This document shows, piece by piece, positions 7,157 to 14,718 of a stretch of DNA of 27,656 nucleotides (its first letter is position 1; every line of letters begins with the position of its first letter). The notes beneath the pieces were generated by a model. It did no database searches, was not told the origin of the DNA, and saw only the letters and a program-made list of their open reading frames with translations. The position numbers and the translations under genes were made by a program. This DNA comes from RGIG5612 sp045601405 (GTDB lineage: Bacteria > Bacillota > Clostridia > Lachnospirales > Lachnospiraceae), in NCBI GenBank assembly GCA_045601405.1, contig JAZRZO010000074.1, positions 1-27,656 of the forward strand, in the 5' to 3' direction.

Positions 7157-7737
7157 ATTCCGAATACCTCTTTGTAAATATCCCCAAGACAGCGCTCTGT
7201 ATCTGTATTGTCAAAACGTCTTGTAATGCCTGCTGCCTTTATCTTTTCCTCGCTGAAGTCTTCCTGATCCGCCAGAAATCTCCTGCAGGTCTCCTCATAT
7301 CCCGGAGGATCCTGCTTCTGATCCCTTTTTACAGACCTTATAAGCCTCTCGCCGTCTTCCACCTCTATATATATCGGGATGACCTTATCACTTCCATAAT
7401 GGTTCCTTAAACCATTAAAGGATTCCAGTGTTCCTATATAAAGATAGTCCATATCTCCGGAAGAGACAGCTTCGTTATCCACGCTGTAATAGTACCAGTC
7501 GCCGTATACTGTGTGATACACACGCTTTTCTATAAGTTCCCCCGACGCTTCAAAGGCCTCAAGCTCCCTTATGGTCGTAAAGTGATACTCAACGCCTTCC
7601 CTCTCTCCTTCTCTTTTCGGTCTTGTGGTGTAGCCTACATAGGCCTTAAGCTGAAGTCTTTCATCCGAGATGAGCCTTGTGTATATCGTATCCTTTCCGG
7701 ATGCGCTTTTTCCCATTAATATGTAAATCTTTCCCAT
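7144..7737 (-). CDS. guanylate kinase-like P-loop nucleotide kinase
   Basis: A 197-residue P-loop protein beginning KIYILMGKSASGKDT (Walker A about residues 8–15). The GMP-binding hallmark YTTRPKREGEREGVEYHF is present and the lid region carries paired Arg residues (RSVKRDQ). The TVYGDWYYYS block corresponds to the VHGNYYGT region of guanylate kinase but is divergent, and the Ser normally preceding TTR is a Gly-Tyr pair. It probably phosphorylates GMP or a related nucleotide, though a different substrate cannot be excluded. In Bacillus the corresponding slot, between the decarboxylase gene and holB, is occupied by thymidylate kinase. Overlaps the decarboxylase gene by 22 nt and holB by 13 nt, so it is translated from within coding sequence, with no strong ribosome binding site. 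Confidence 0.75.
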   Translation of the reverse strand: MGKIYILMGKSASGKDTIYTRLISDERLQLKAYVGYTTRPKREGEREGVEYHFTTIRELEAFEASGELIEKRVYHTVYGDWYYYSVDNEAVSSGDMDYLYIGTLESFNGLRNHYGSDKVIPIYIEVEDGERLIRSVKRDQKQDPPGYEETCRRFLADQEDFSEEKIKAAGITRRFDNTDTERCLGDIYKEVFGICRD

Positions 7738-9059
7738 TCTATAACTTCAAGGCCCTGTTCTATGTATGAAACCACCCGGTCTCTTATTTCCTTTGTGAAC
7801 ACTTCTCCCGGCGCGACTATCGGACATCCCGGCGGATACAGATAGATAAAGTCATCAAATGCCTTGCCTGTTTTTGCCACAAACGCAAGCGCTATCTTTT
7901 CCAGCTGCTTTTTGTCAAATTCCTTTTCGTCCGCATAGCTGCTTACGCTGCCTGCATCCGAAAATGCCTTAAGAAGTCTGCTGAAGCCCTCATATGTATC
8001 CATCACACTGGAAAGAGCCAGAACGTGGGACAGCCCTGCTGCCTCCATCTGAATATGGTGCTCCTTAAGAAGGTATCCGGAAAGGTCGGTCCCCGGCATG
8101 TTTAGGCTTTTAAACAAAAGCCTGGAAGGGTCGACATCGAAAATATTATACTTCCCTTTTACCTCATTTCCTATCAGCTTTACACTGTTCAGACCGGAAA
8201 ACTTTTCCCTGAACTCATTCAGCATTTTGACATATTCATCAAAAGCCTCCTCGTTTTCCAGGCACCATTTAACGCAGTATTCAATGCTTGCCAGAAGTCC
8301 GTATGAGGGGGACGTTGTGGTGAAAGCGCTGAGCATCCTTCTTACCCTTCTTGCCAGATAAGGATCGTCAGCCACAAACACCAGCGCGGTCTGGTTAAGA
8401 GACGGCAGCGTTTTATGCAGACTCTGAACTACTATGTCCGCGCCCAGATAAGCTGCCGACACGGGAAAGCTGTCATGATACGGAAAGTGCGCACCATGAG
8501 CCTCGTCAACAATGAGCAAGGCATTGTGGCGGTGAACCGATTCAGCTATAAACTCAATATCCGACAGAAAACCCTCATAGGTCGGCGAGGTTATCACCAC
8601 TGCTTTAATATCCGGATGTCTGTTGAGCAGTTCTTCAATCTTGAACGGATCCGCACCGCCATATATCATGCTGTTTTTGATAAGCTCATCCGGATATGTG
8701 TAATATGTTTTTCTTCTTGCGAGGGACACTCCGTCAAACACCGATTTATGGCAGTTTCTCGCCACGCATATGCTGCCTTCCGGAACCGCGCTTATCGCGG
8801 CTAATATGCCCGCGGTGCTGCCGTTTACCGACATGAGTACGTTTGGCAATCCATAGATATCCTTCAGGAAATCTTCTACATCCATTATGATGCCTGACGG
8901 ATCATGGAGATTGTCAAACCCGGGGACTTCAGTTATATCCGCCTGATAAAAATCCTGAATGCCCGGCATGGTAAAATTTCTTTTATGCCCGGGCATGCAA
9001 AACGGATAAATATCGGACCGTGAATACTTGTTCAGCTTGTTATACAATGTTTCTCTCAT
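7716..9059 (-). CDS. Orn/Lys/Arg decarboxylase family PLP enzyme (YaaO-like)
   Basis: A 447-residue fold-type-I PLP protein of the ornithine/lysine/arginine decarboxylase family. It opens with the family's SDIYPFCMPGHKRN. It has GSTAGILAAI for phosphate contact, DEAHGAH at 185–191 with the PLP-binding Asp and His, and SLHKTLPSLNQ with the Schiff-base Lys216. The C-terminal CPIVAPGE segment is typical. It is shorter than inducible E. coli decarboxylases because the N-terminal wing domain is absent. Substrate cannot be assigned. I place the start at ATG 9059, where family similarity begins; the longer frame to 9230 would run through two promoters and nnrD. No clear Shine-Dalgarno is seen, and a GTG at 9077 is an alternative. 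First gene of the ten-gene operon. Confidence 0.88.
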   Translation of the reverse strand: MRETLYNKLNKYSRSDIYPFCMPGHKRNFTMPGIQDFYQADITEVPGFDNLHDPSGIIMDVEDFLKDIYGLPNVLMSVNGSTAGILAAISAVPEGSICVARNCHKSVFDGVSLARRKTYYTYPDELIKNSMIYGGADPFKIEELLNRHPDIKAVVITSPTYEGFLSDIEFIAESVHRHNALLIVDEAHGAHFPYHDSFPVSAAYLGADIVVQSLHKTLPSLNQTALVFVADDPYLARRVRRMLSAFTTTSPSYGLLASIEYCVKWCLENEEAFDEYVKMLNEFREKFSGLNSVKLIGNEVKGKYNIFDVDPSRLLFKSLNMPGTDLSGYLLKEHHIQMEAAGLSHVLALSSVMDTYEGFSRLLKAFSDAGSVSSYADEKEFDKKQLEKIALAFVAKTGKAFDDFIYLYPPGCPIVAPGEVFTKEIRDRVVSYIEQGLEVIEWERFTY

Positions 9060-9086
9060 CAGCAGATATTTTATCACGCTCTTATT

Positions 9087-9115
9087 TTTATAACAAGCAT
9101 TGACAATGGCTTGAA
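9087..9115 (-). promoter_or_regulatory. promoter of the ten-gene minus-strand operon
   Basis: Extended -10 element TGT-TATAAA (TATAAA at 9092–9087) with a weak -35 TTCAAG (9115–9110) exactly 17 bases away. The predicted transcript start, about 9080, lies only some 20 nt before the decarboxylase ATG. It is interleaved with the nnrD promoter on the other strand. Confidence 0.45.
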
Positions 9116-9127
9116 AGGAAGTATCAT
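9100..9127 (+). promoter_or_regulatory. promoter of nnrD
   Basis: A perfect -35 TTGACA at 9100–9105 and a 5/6 -10 TATCAT at 9122–9127 with a 16-base spacer. The predicted start, near 9134, gives a leader of about 25 nt before the nnrD ATG. Its -35 lies within the spacer and -35 zone of the divergent operon promoter. Confidence 0.6.
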
Positions 9128-9159
9128 TAAAGCAATTCAAGCGGAAAGGCAGACAAAAA

Positions 9160-10005
9160 ATGTTGACAGAATCTGTTGATGCCGGATTTTTCAAGATGAA
9201 GCTAACGCCCAGAAGGGTTGACTCGCACAAAGGTGATTATGGCACGGTGCTTATCTTTGCCGGAAGCTGCGGCATGGCCGGAGCTGCTGCCCTTTGCGGC
9301 AGGGCAGCCCTGAGAAGCGGCGCGGGTCTTGTAAGATTTCTGCTTCCTTCTTTTTCGGATCCTCTGCTTCCTGTCCTTCAGGTCTCTGTCCCTGAAGCAA
9401 CGTGCACGGATGAACGCGCATCTTTTGAACGCATCTCCTCAATCGCGGCGGGCAGCGGACTCGGATCGGATCCCATGCGCGCCGGCATACTCAGAGATAT
9501 CATTTCAGGATTTTCCGGCCCCATGGTTCTTGACGCAGATGCGCTTAACCTTATTGCCTCAGGGCAGATATCAAAAGCTCTTCTGTCTTCCTCTAAAGCT
9601 TCTTTTATCATGACTCCTCATATCGGAGAGGCCAAAAGACTGCTTTCTGATGACAGGCCGGTACAGACAAAAGAAGATCGGCTTTCCGCCGCCGGGAGGC
9701 TTTGTAAAAAATACGATTCTGTCGTTGTCCTGAAGGGACACGAGACCATAATTGCCGAGCCCGGCGGCCGGCTGTTTGTAAATACGACCGGCAACCCCGG
9801 AATGGCAACCGGGGGAAGCGGGGATGTGCTCTCCGGCATCATAGCTTCTTTTGCGGCTCAGGGGCTTTTACCCGCGGACGCTGCGTGCTGCGGCGTTTTT
9901 ATTCACGGGCTCGCGGGAGATAAAGCAGCTGAAGCGCTTTCGCAGGCCTGTGTCTGCGCCGGAGATATCATCAGCTTCCTTCCTGCTGCATTTAAAAGCA
10001 TCTAA
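9160..10005 (+). CDS. nnrD: ADP-dependent (S)-NAD(P)H-hydrate dehydratase, stand-alone
   Basis: A 281-residue ribokinase-fold enzyme that repairs hydrated NAD(P)H using ADP. Family signatures: the N-terminal HKGDYGTVLIFAGS, then GRAALRSGAGLVR, VLDADALNLI, MTPHIGEAKRL, VVLKGHETII, and the C-terminal anion hole NPGMATGGSGDVLSGII. Many bacteria fuse this domain to the NnrE (YjeF-N) epimerase; here it is alone and no epimerase gene is in the window. The start ATG at 9160 has AAAGG about 11 nt upstream; an internal ATG at 9196 is possible but lacks a ribosome binding site. The stop overlaps the convergent nuclease gene by 4 nt. Confidence 0.92.
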   Translation: MLTESVDAGFFKMKLTPRRVDSHKGDYGTVLIFAGSCGMAGAAALCGRAALRSGAGLVRFLLPSFSDPLLPVLQVSVPEATCTDERASFERISSIAAGSGLGSDPMRAGILRDIISGFSGPMVLDADALNLIASGQISKALLSSSKASFIMTPHIGEAKRLLSDDRPVQTKEDRLSAAGRLCKKYDSVVVLKGHETIIAEPGGRLFVNTTGNPGMATGGSGDVLSGIIASFAAQGLLPADAACCGVFIHGLAGDKAAEALSQACVCAGDIISFLPAAFKSI

Positions 10006-10757
10006 TCCTGCTGCTCCGGCCTTGCCGTTGTCATATTCTCCGCGTTTTCCATATAGGCGCCTGTTTTATGATCAATGAAGGCGCCCGGCTCCTCGTTATA
10101 TACAAACACGCAAAACTCCAGTTCTCCGTTATCCTCCACGGAATACGCTTCCATCAGCACACCTCTGCATACAAGCTCATCCCCGATAAACAGGGGCGTA
10201 ACACGGTACATAACATGGTTTCCTTCATGGTCCCACAGATACCGCGTTATCTTTTTTTCGTAATACTGCATGTTCTTTTCGTTGAAGGTTGTTGTTCCGG
10301 TCACAAGATTTTCTATCTCGTTAATCCCGGTGAGCTTCCACATGAGAATGTGACTTCTCTGGTAAAAGCCTCCCCCGTGCCAGCCCGACGGTTTAAGCTC
10401 CGATATGCTGCTGCGCTGCCCCGTCTGTATATGCGGCTCATCTGCGCACATTACTGCCGGTCCGGCGCGGCCGGCGCCATCAAGCTCTGAAAGCATGACA
10501 AAGTATTCATCACGAATCTCGCTTTCCGCAAAAAAGCTCGTTCCGTTGTTTATCTCCACATAATAGTCTGTGCCGTTAAACTCAGGGATACCTGTTTCAT
10601 TTATGTCATAAGTTCCCTTGATGCCGTCCGCAGCGGCGGTCTGAACGGTACTGTCGTCCTTACCTCCGCCAGCAGCGATCTTTATGATCGCCGCTACGAT
10701 AACAACACCAATGATCATTCCGATCTCAGTATATCTTTTTCTGCCTTTTCTTCGCAT
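10002..10757 (-). CDS. membrane-anchored DNA/RNA non-specific endonuclease (EndA/DNA-entry nuclease type)
   Basis: A 251-residue protein with a basic N-terminus, one membrane helix (about 12–30) and an extracellular nuclease domain. The beta-beta-alpha-metal core is visible as GFYQRSHILMW with the catalytic His136, then ENLVTGTTTFNE with metal-side Asn residues, the MQYYEKKI helix and HVMYRVTPLF. The usual DRGH (or NRxH in Firmicutes) reads QRSH here. Streptococcal EndA degrades one strand during DNA uptake or digests extracellular DNA; either role is possible. The start at 10757 is chosen because a TATAAT promoter lies at 10799–10794, downstream of the longer frame's start at 10865. GGAAGG lies about 11 nt before the ATG. 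Convergent with nnrD. Confidence 0.85.
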   Translation of the reverse strand: MRRKGRKRYTEIGMIIGVVIVAAIIKIAAGGGKDDSTVQTAAADGIKGTYDINETGIPEFNGTDYYVEINNGTSFFAESEIRDEYFVMLSELDGAGRAGPAVMCADEPHIQTGQRSSISELKPSGWHGGGFYQRSHILMWKLTGINEIENLVTGTTTFNEKNMQYYEKKITRYLWDHEGNHVMYRVTPLFIGDELVCRGVLMEAYSVEDNGELEFCVFVYNEEPGAFIDHKTGAYMENAENMTTARPEQQD

Positions 10758-10793
10758 AACTTGTGCAGCCTTCCCTCCCCGGATCCTTTTCGA

Positions 10794-10799
10794 ATTATA
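10794..10799 (-). promoter_or_regulatory. extended -10 promoter of the EndA-like gene
   Basis: Reads TGGTATAAT on the minus strand, a perfect extended -10 (TATAAT at 10799–10794). No convincing -35 is seen. The predicted start, near 10787, is 30 nt before the chosen ATG and argues against the longer upstream reading frame. Confidence 0.6.
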
Positions 10800-10840
10800 C
10801 CACACCCCAGCTTCTTTTAAGAGGGGGGGAAGGCTAAAAC

Positions 10841-10918
10841 CCCGCCGAAGCTGCATATATATCAACGGGCGACTAAACCGGCAAGTGTCGCCCGGAGGTA
10901 TATATGCTGCGAGGCGGG
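10841..10918. repeat. 78-nt hairpin repeat, copy 1
   Basis: Imperfect palindrome: cccgcc (10841) pairs with ggcggg (10918), extendable to 10839–10920; gcatatata pairs with tatatatgc; gggcgac pairs with gtcgccc; the 13-nt loop reads taaaccggcaagt. Located in the divergent gap between the EndA-like gene and glgP. Conserved with copies at 20893 and 26537, all with the loop in the same orientation. Confidence 0.85.
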
Positions 10919-10943
10919 GTAGTTGATTTCATATGCACCACAC

Positions 10944-10993
10944 CCCTCATCCGTCGCCTCCGGCGCCATCTTCCCCCGGAGGGAGGGTGAGGC
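10944..10993. repeat. interspersed palindromic repeat, copy B (upstream of glgP)
   Basis: Begins ccctcatccgtc like the copy inside rlmD at 1704 and contains the same two mini-hairpins (gcc/ggc and C-run/G-run) in the same order. It is followed by another small inverted repeat, cctcc/ggagg, at 11011–11025. It lies between hairpin copy 1 and the glgP promoter. Confidence 0.7.
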
Positions 10994-11077
10994 AAACGAT
11001 GTTCACTATGCCTCCATATCGGAGGGGGGAGGCCATGCTTGTTCCGGGAAAATATATGTCTACTATGCACCCTGCTA

Positions 11078-11086
11078 TGTTATAAT
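11078..11086 (+). promoter_or_regulatory. extended -10 promoter of the glycogen operon
   Basis: TG-T-TATAAT: a perfect -10 at 11081–11086 with the extended TG at 11078–11079. No good -35 hexamer is seen. The predicted start, about 11093, gives a leader of about 34 nt to the glgP ATG at 11127. Confidence 0.65.
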
Positions 11087-11126
11087 TAAATGGAAATCTT
11101 ATCATAGAGAAAGGCGATATCAACCT

Positions 11127-13562
11127 ATGTTAACAAACAAAGAAAATTTCAAAGCTGAGTTTGAAACCGCTTTAAAAACTATATATGCGAAACCCTATAA
11201 AGACTGTTCAAAATTTGAAAAATATTTCGTTCTCGCCGAGCTTGTTACCAAAAAAGCAGGCGGGATACGATCGGAAAATCTAAAAGAAATAGAAGAGACC
11301 GATAAAAAGATGGTCTATTATTTTTCTATGGAATTTCTTATCGGACGCCTCCTGGAAAACTATCTGCTAAATCTCGGAGCACTTGATATTGTCAGGTCTG
11401 CCCTTGCGGAAATGGGCGATGACCTCGACGAGCTTCTTTCCTTTGAGCCTGACCCGGGCCTCGGAAACGGAGGCCTGGGTCGACTGGCAGCCTGCTTTCT
11501 GGATTCCATGGCGGCTCTCGGCATTGCGGGAAGCGGCATCGGACTGAGATACAAGTTCGGACTGTTCAGACAGAAGATAATAAACGGACAGCAGGTCGAA
11601 TATCCGGATTCATGGCTCGAAAACGAATATCCGTGGGAAAACAAAAAAGTTGAATATACAGTTGTAGTACGCTTCGGCGGCTACGTTGACCGCAGATACG
11701 AAAACGGCGAGATGCACTATGAGCACAAAGGATATCAGTGTGTTCTGGCAGTCCCATATGATGTTCCTATTGTCGGCGCAGGAGGCCACGAAGTTGGCCT
11801 GCTCCATCTTTTTGACGCACAGCCGATGAGAAGCACAATAGATATGGATGCCTTTAACCGCGGAGATTATGCCGCCGCAATGAAGGAACGCTGCGACATA
11901 GACGCCATGACCAGCATTCTCTACCCTGACGACAGCATGGGAATGGGCAGACGACTCCGCCTCAGACAGGAATATCTTCTTACCGCAGGCGGCATCGGCA
12001 ACATCATCCGTCAATACAAAAAACGCTTCGGCTCAGATGCATGGCGCAGCTTTCCGGATCGTGTCAGCATACATATAAACGACACTCACCCTACGCTCTG
12101 CATACCTGAGCTTATCAGAGTTCTCCTGGATCAGGAGGGGCTTAACTGGGACGACGCGTGGTATGTGGCACTTAACTCCGTTTCATTTACCAACCACACC
12201 GTACTTCCGGAAGCGCTGGAAAAGTGGCCCATAGACACCTTCAGAGATCTTCTTCCCAGAGTATATATGATAATCGAGGAAATAGACCGCAGATACAGAG
12301 AGCAGCTTGAAAAGCTCGGTCTTTTAGATTTTGATACCCTTAAGGATACCGCCATCCTCTGGGACGGAATGATAAGAATGGCAAACCTTTCAGTCATCGG
12401 AAGCCATTCCACAAACGGCGTTGCGGCTCTCCACACAGAGATCCTGAAGAACGATGTTTTCAGTTCCTTCAACCGCATTTATCCCGAAAGATTCAACAAC
12501 AAAACAAACGGCATCAGTCACAGGCGTTTTATGATACAGTCCAATCCGCTTCTTGCAGACCTGATCACCCGGACCATAGGTGATGACTGGCTTGGTGAAT
12601 TTGATAAGATCAAAGACTTCGCGGCATTCGCGGACGACGAGACTGTCACCGGAAAGCTCAGGGACATAAAAACCGCCAACAAGACAACCCTCGCGGAATA
12701 CATCAAGCTTCACGAGGGCATAGACGTGAACATCAATTCCATATTCGACGTACAGGTCAAGCGCTTTCACGCCTATAAGCGTCAGCTTCTTAATGTGCTC
12801 AAGATCCTTCACCTGTACAACACGGTAAAGGATGACCCTTCCTTCGATATCTGCCCCTGCACATTTATCTTCGCAGGAAAGGCAGCACAAGGCTACGCCT
12901 TCGCCAAAGAAGTGGTACACCTTATAAACACAGTTGCCTTACTCGTTAATAACGACCCGGATGTCAACAAAAAACTGCAGGTTGTTTTCATAGAAAACTT
13001 CCGCGTATCAAATGCCCAGCTCATCTATCCCGCGGCAGATATCTCCGAACAGATCTCAACAGCCGGCAAGGAAGCATCAGGTACCGGTAACATGAAGTTT
13101 ATGATGAACGGCGCTGTAACTCTGGGAACACTTGACGGCGCCAACATTGAGATTCTTGAACAGGTAGGTGAGGACAATATCGAGATATTCGGCCTTACCG
13201 CTGAAGAGATCATGAGCCTCAACCGCCAGGGCGGATATAATTCTTCAGAGCTCGCGTCGTCAGACCCGCGCATAAACCGCATTCTCGCGCAGCTTATCGA
13301 CGGCACCCTCAAGGACGAACACGGAAAGCCTGTTTTCTTCTGGTCAGTATATGACGAGCTTACCTCAAGAGGCGATGAGTACTATGTGCTTAAGGATTTT
13401 GATGCTTATATAAAAGCATATCTGAATTTAGACAGAGCATACAGAGATGTGCACAAATGGGAGCGCACCTCTCTTTTAAATATTGCGTCATCCGCTTTTT
13501 TCTCCAGCGACCGTACTATCAGGGAGTATGCGGATGATATATGGAACTGCTCCCACAGGTAA
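11127..13562 (+). CDS. glgP: glycogen/starch phosphorylase
   Basis: An 811-residue GT35 phosphorylase that releases glucose-1-phosphate from the non-reducing ends of alpha-1,4-glucans. Typical segments include YYFSMEFLIGR, DPGLGNGGLGRLAACFLDS, PYDVPIVG, HINDTHPTLCIPEL, VKRFHAYKRQLLN and the PLP site EASGTGNMKFMMNGA, with Lys657 as the Schiff-base residue. The start at 11127 is the family start; the frame is open back to 10923, but that stretch is repeat DNA and lies upstream of the promoter. GAAAGG lies about 12 nt before the ATG. First gene of a five-gene plus-strand operon; glgC follows after 18 nt. Confidence 0.95.
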   Translation: MLTNKENFKAEFETALKTIYAKPYKDCSKFEKYFVLAELVTKKAGGIRSENLKEIEETDKKMVYYFSMEFLIGRLLENYLLNLGALDIVRSALAEMGDDLDELLSFEPDPGLGNGGLGRLAACFLDSMAALGIAGSGIGLRYKFGLFRQKIINGQQVEYPDSWLENEYPWENKKVEYTVVVRFGGYVDRRYENGEMHYEHKGYQCVLAVPYDVPIVGAGGHEVGLLHLFDAQPMRSTIDMDAFNRGDYAAAMKERCDIDAMTSILYPDDSMGMGRRLRLRQEYLLTAGGIGNIIRQYKKRFGSDAWRSFPDRVSIHINDTHPTLCIPELIRVLLDQEGLNWDDAWYVALNSVSFTNHTVLPEALEKWPIDTFRDLLPRVYMIIEEIDRRYREQLEKLGLLDFDTLKDTAILWDGMIRMANLSVIGSHSTNGVAALHTEILKNDVFSSFNRIYPERFNNKTNGISHRRFMIQSNPLLADLITRTIGDDWLGEFDKIKDFAAFADDETVTGKLRDIKTANKTTLAEYIKLHEGIDVNINSIFDVQVKRFHAYKRQLLNVLKILHLYNTVKDDPSFDICPCTFIFAGKAAQGYAFAKEVVHLINTVALLVNNDPDVNKKLQVVFIENFRVSNAQLIYPAADISEQISTAGKEASGTGNMKFMMNGAVTLGTLDGANIEILEQVGEDNIEIFGLTAEEIMSLNRQGGYNSSELASSDPRINRILAQLIDGTLKDEHGKPVFFWSVYDELTSRGDEYYVLKDFDAYIKAYLNLDRAYRDVHKWERTSLLNIASSAFFSSDRTIREYADDIWNCSHR

Positions 13563-13580
13563 CATTAGGAGGAAAATTAA

Positions 13581-14714
13581 ATGGCAGGAAAAAAATGCAT
13601 GGCGATGCTTCTTGCCGGCGGACAGGGCAGCCGACTCGGCTCCCTGACAAAAAATCTGGCGAAGCCGGCGGTATCGTTCGGGGGTAAATACCGCATCATT
13701 GATTTCAGCCTGTCTAACTGCGTTAATTCAGGCATTGATACTATCGGCGTGCTCACCCAGTACAAGCCCCTGATACTCAATCACTATCTCGGGACCGGAG
13801 AACCCTGGGACCTGGATTCGACAGACGGCGGTGTTCATATCCTTCCGCCCTACGCAACGGAAACCGGCGGCCAATGGTATCTGGGAACGGCAGACGCCAT
13901 CTTCAGAAATGTGGACTTCATAGATTCCTACAGCCCGGAAAATGTTCTCATACTTTCTGGAGACCACCTGTATAAGATGGACTATTCCCGGATGCTGGAT
14001 GAACATATAGAAAACAATGCCGATCTTACCATTTCTGTTATCAATGTTTCAAAAAAAGAAGCCAGCCGCTTCGGCATCATGTCGGTAGATGAGAACGACC
14101 GGATATATAAGTTCGCAGAAAAGCCAAAAAAACCTGACAGCACACTGGCGTCCATGGGGATATATATATTTAAATGGCCTGTGCTCCGGGCCGCGCTCAT
14201 AAAGGACAGCAAGCTTGAAGACTCAGACCATGACTTCGGAAAAAACATCATCCCTGCTCTGCTCTCGGAAAAGAAGAGGCTCTTTCCCTACCGCTTCGAA
14301 GGATACTGGAAGGACGTGGGAACCATAGACAGCTACTATGAAGCTCAGATGGAAATGGTCGGCACGCAGGAAGGCTATAATATGTTCCGCGACGGAGATC
14401 ATATCTTTTCAAACTCAAATATCTATCCGGCTCACTTCATAGGCAAAAAGGGACGGGTTAAAAACTCCATTGTCTCAAACGGATGTGTGATACACGGCAA
14501 CATAAACCACTCCTCCCTGGCCTCAGCCGTTGTTGTGGAAGAAGGCTCAAAGATAAAGGATTCCGTTCTTCTGCCCGAAGCGCATATCGGCAAAAACTGC
14601 CGGCTCAAAAGAGCTATAGTCGGCGAGGGAGTAAGTGTTAAAGACGGCTCGGTCATCGAAGATCCCGACGGAAAGATACTGGTCGTCAGTCATTCAAGCG
14701 AATGGGCGAGGTGA
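13581..14714 (+). CDS. glgC: glucose-1-phosphate adenylyltransferase, catalytic subunit
   Basis: A 377-residue nucleotidyltransferase that makes ADP-glucose from ATP and glucose-1-phosphate, the committed step of glycogen synthesis. The N-terminal MAMLLAGGQGSRLGSLT is the nucleotide-binding loop. KPAVSFGGKYRIIDF, GTADAIFRN and LSGDHLYKMDY (catalytic Asp) follow. A left-handed beta-helix C-terminal domain starts near 290. A TAGGAGG ribosome binding site lies 9 nt upstream. Paired with glgD 4 nt downstream; in Firmicutes with both genes the enzyme is a GlgC/GlgD heteromer. Confidence 0.95.
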   Translation: MAGKKCMAMLLAGGQGSRLGSLTKNLAKPAVSFGGKYRIIDFSLSNCVNSGIDTIGVLTQYKPLILNHYLGTGEPWDLDSTDGGVHILPPYATETGGQWYLGTADAIFRNVDFIDSYSPENVLILSGDHLYKMDYSRMLDEHIENNADLTISVINVSKKEASRFGIMSVDENDRIYKFAEKPKKPDSTLASMGIYIFKWPVLRAALIKDSKLEDSDHDFGKNIIPALLSEKKRLFPYRFEGYWKDVGTIDSYYEAQMEMVGTQEGYNMFRDGDHIFSNSNIYPAHFIGKKGRVKNSIVSNGCVIHGNINHSSLASAVVVEEGSKIKDSVLLPEAHIGKNCRLKRAIVGEGVSVKDGSVIEDPDGKILVVSHSSEWAR

Positions 14715-14718
14715 TGAT

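Noticed and set aside
9060..9230. Longer N-terminus for the decarboxylase (open frame back to 9230)
   Set aside because: It would run through the nnrD start and both divergent promoters, and the extra 57 residues do not resemble the family. Family similarity begins at the ATG at 9059.
10758..10865. Longer N-terminus for the EndA-like nuclease
   Set aside because: The frame crosses the predicted promoter at 10794–10799 and enters hairpin repeat copy 1. The ATG at 10757 gives a normal signal-anchor start.
10923..11126. Longer N-terminus for glycogen phosphorylase
   Set aside because: This stretch is repeat DNA and lies mostly upstream of the TATAAT at 11081. The family N-terminus begins at 11127.
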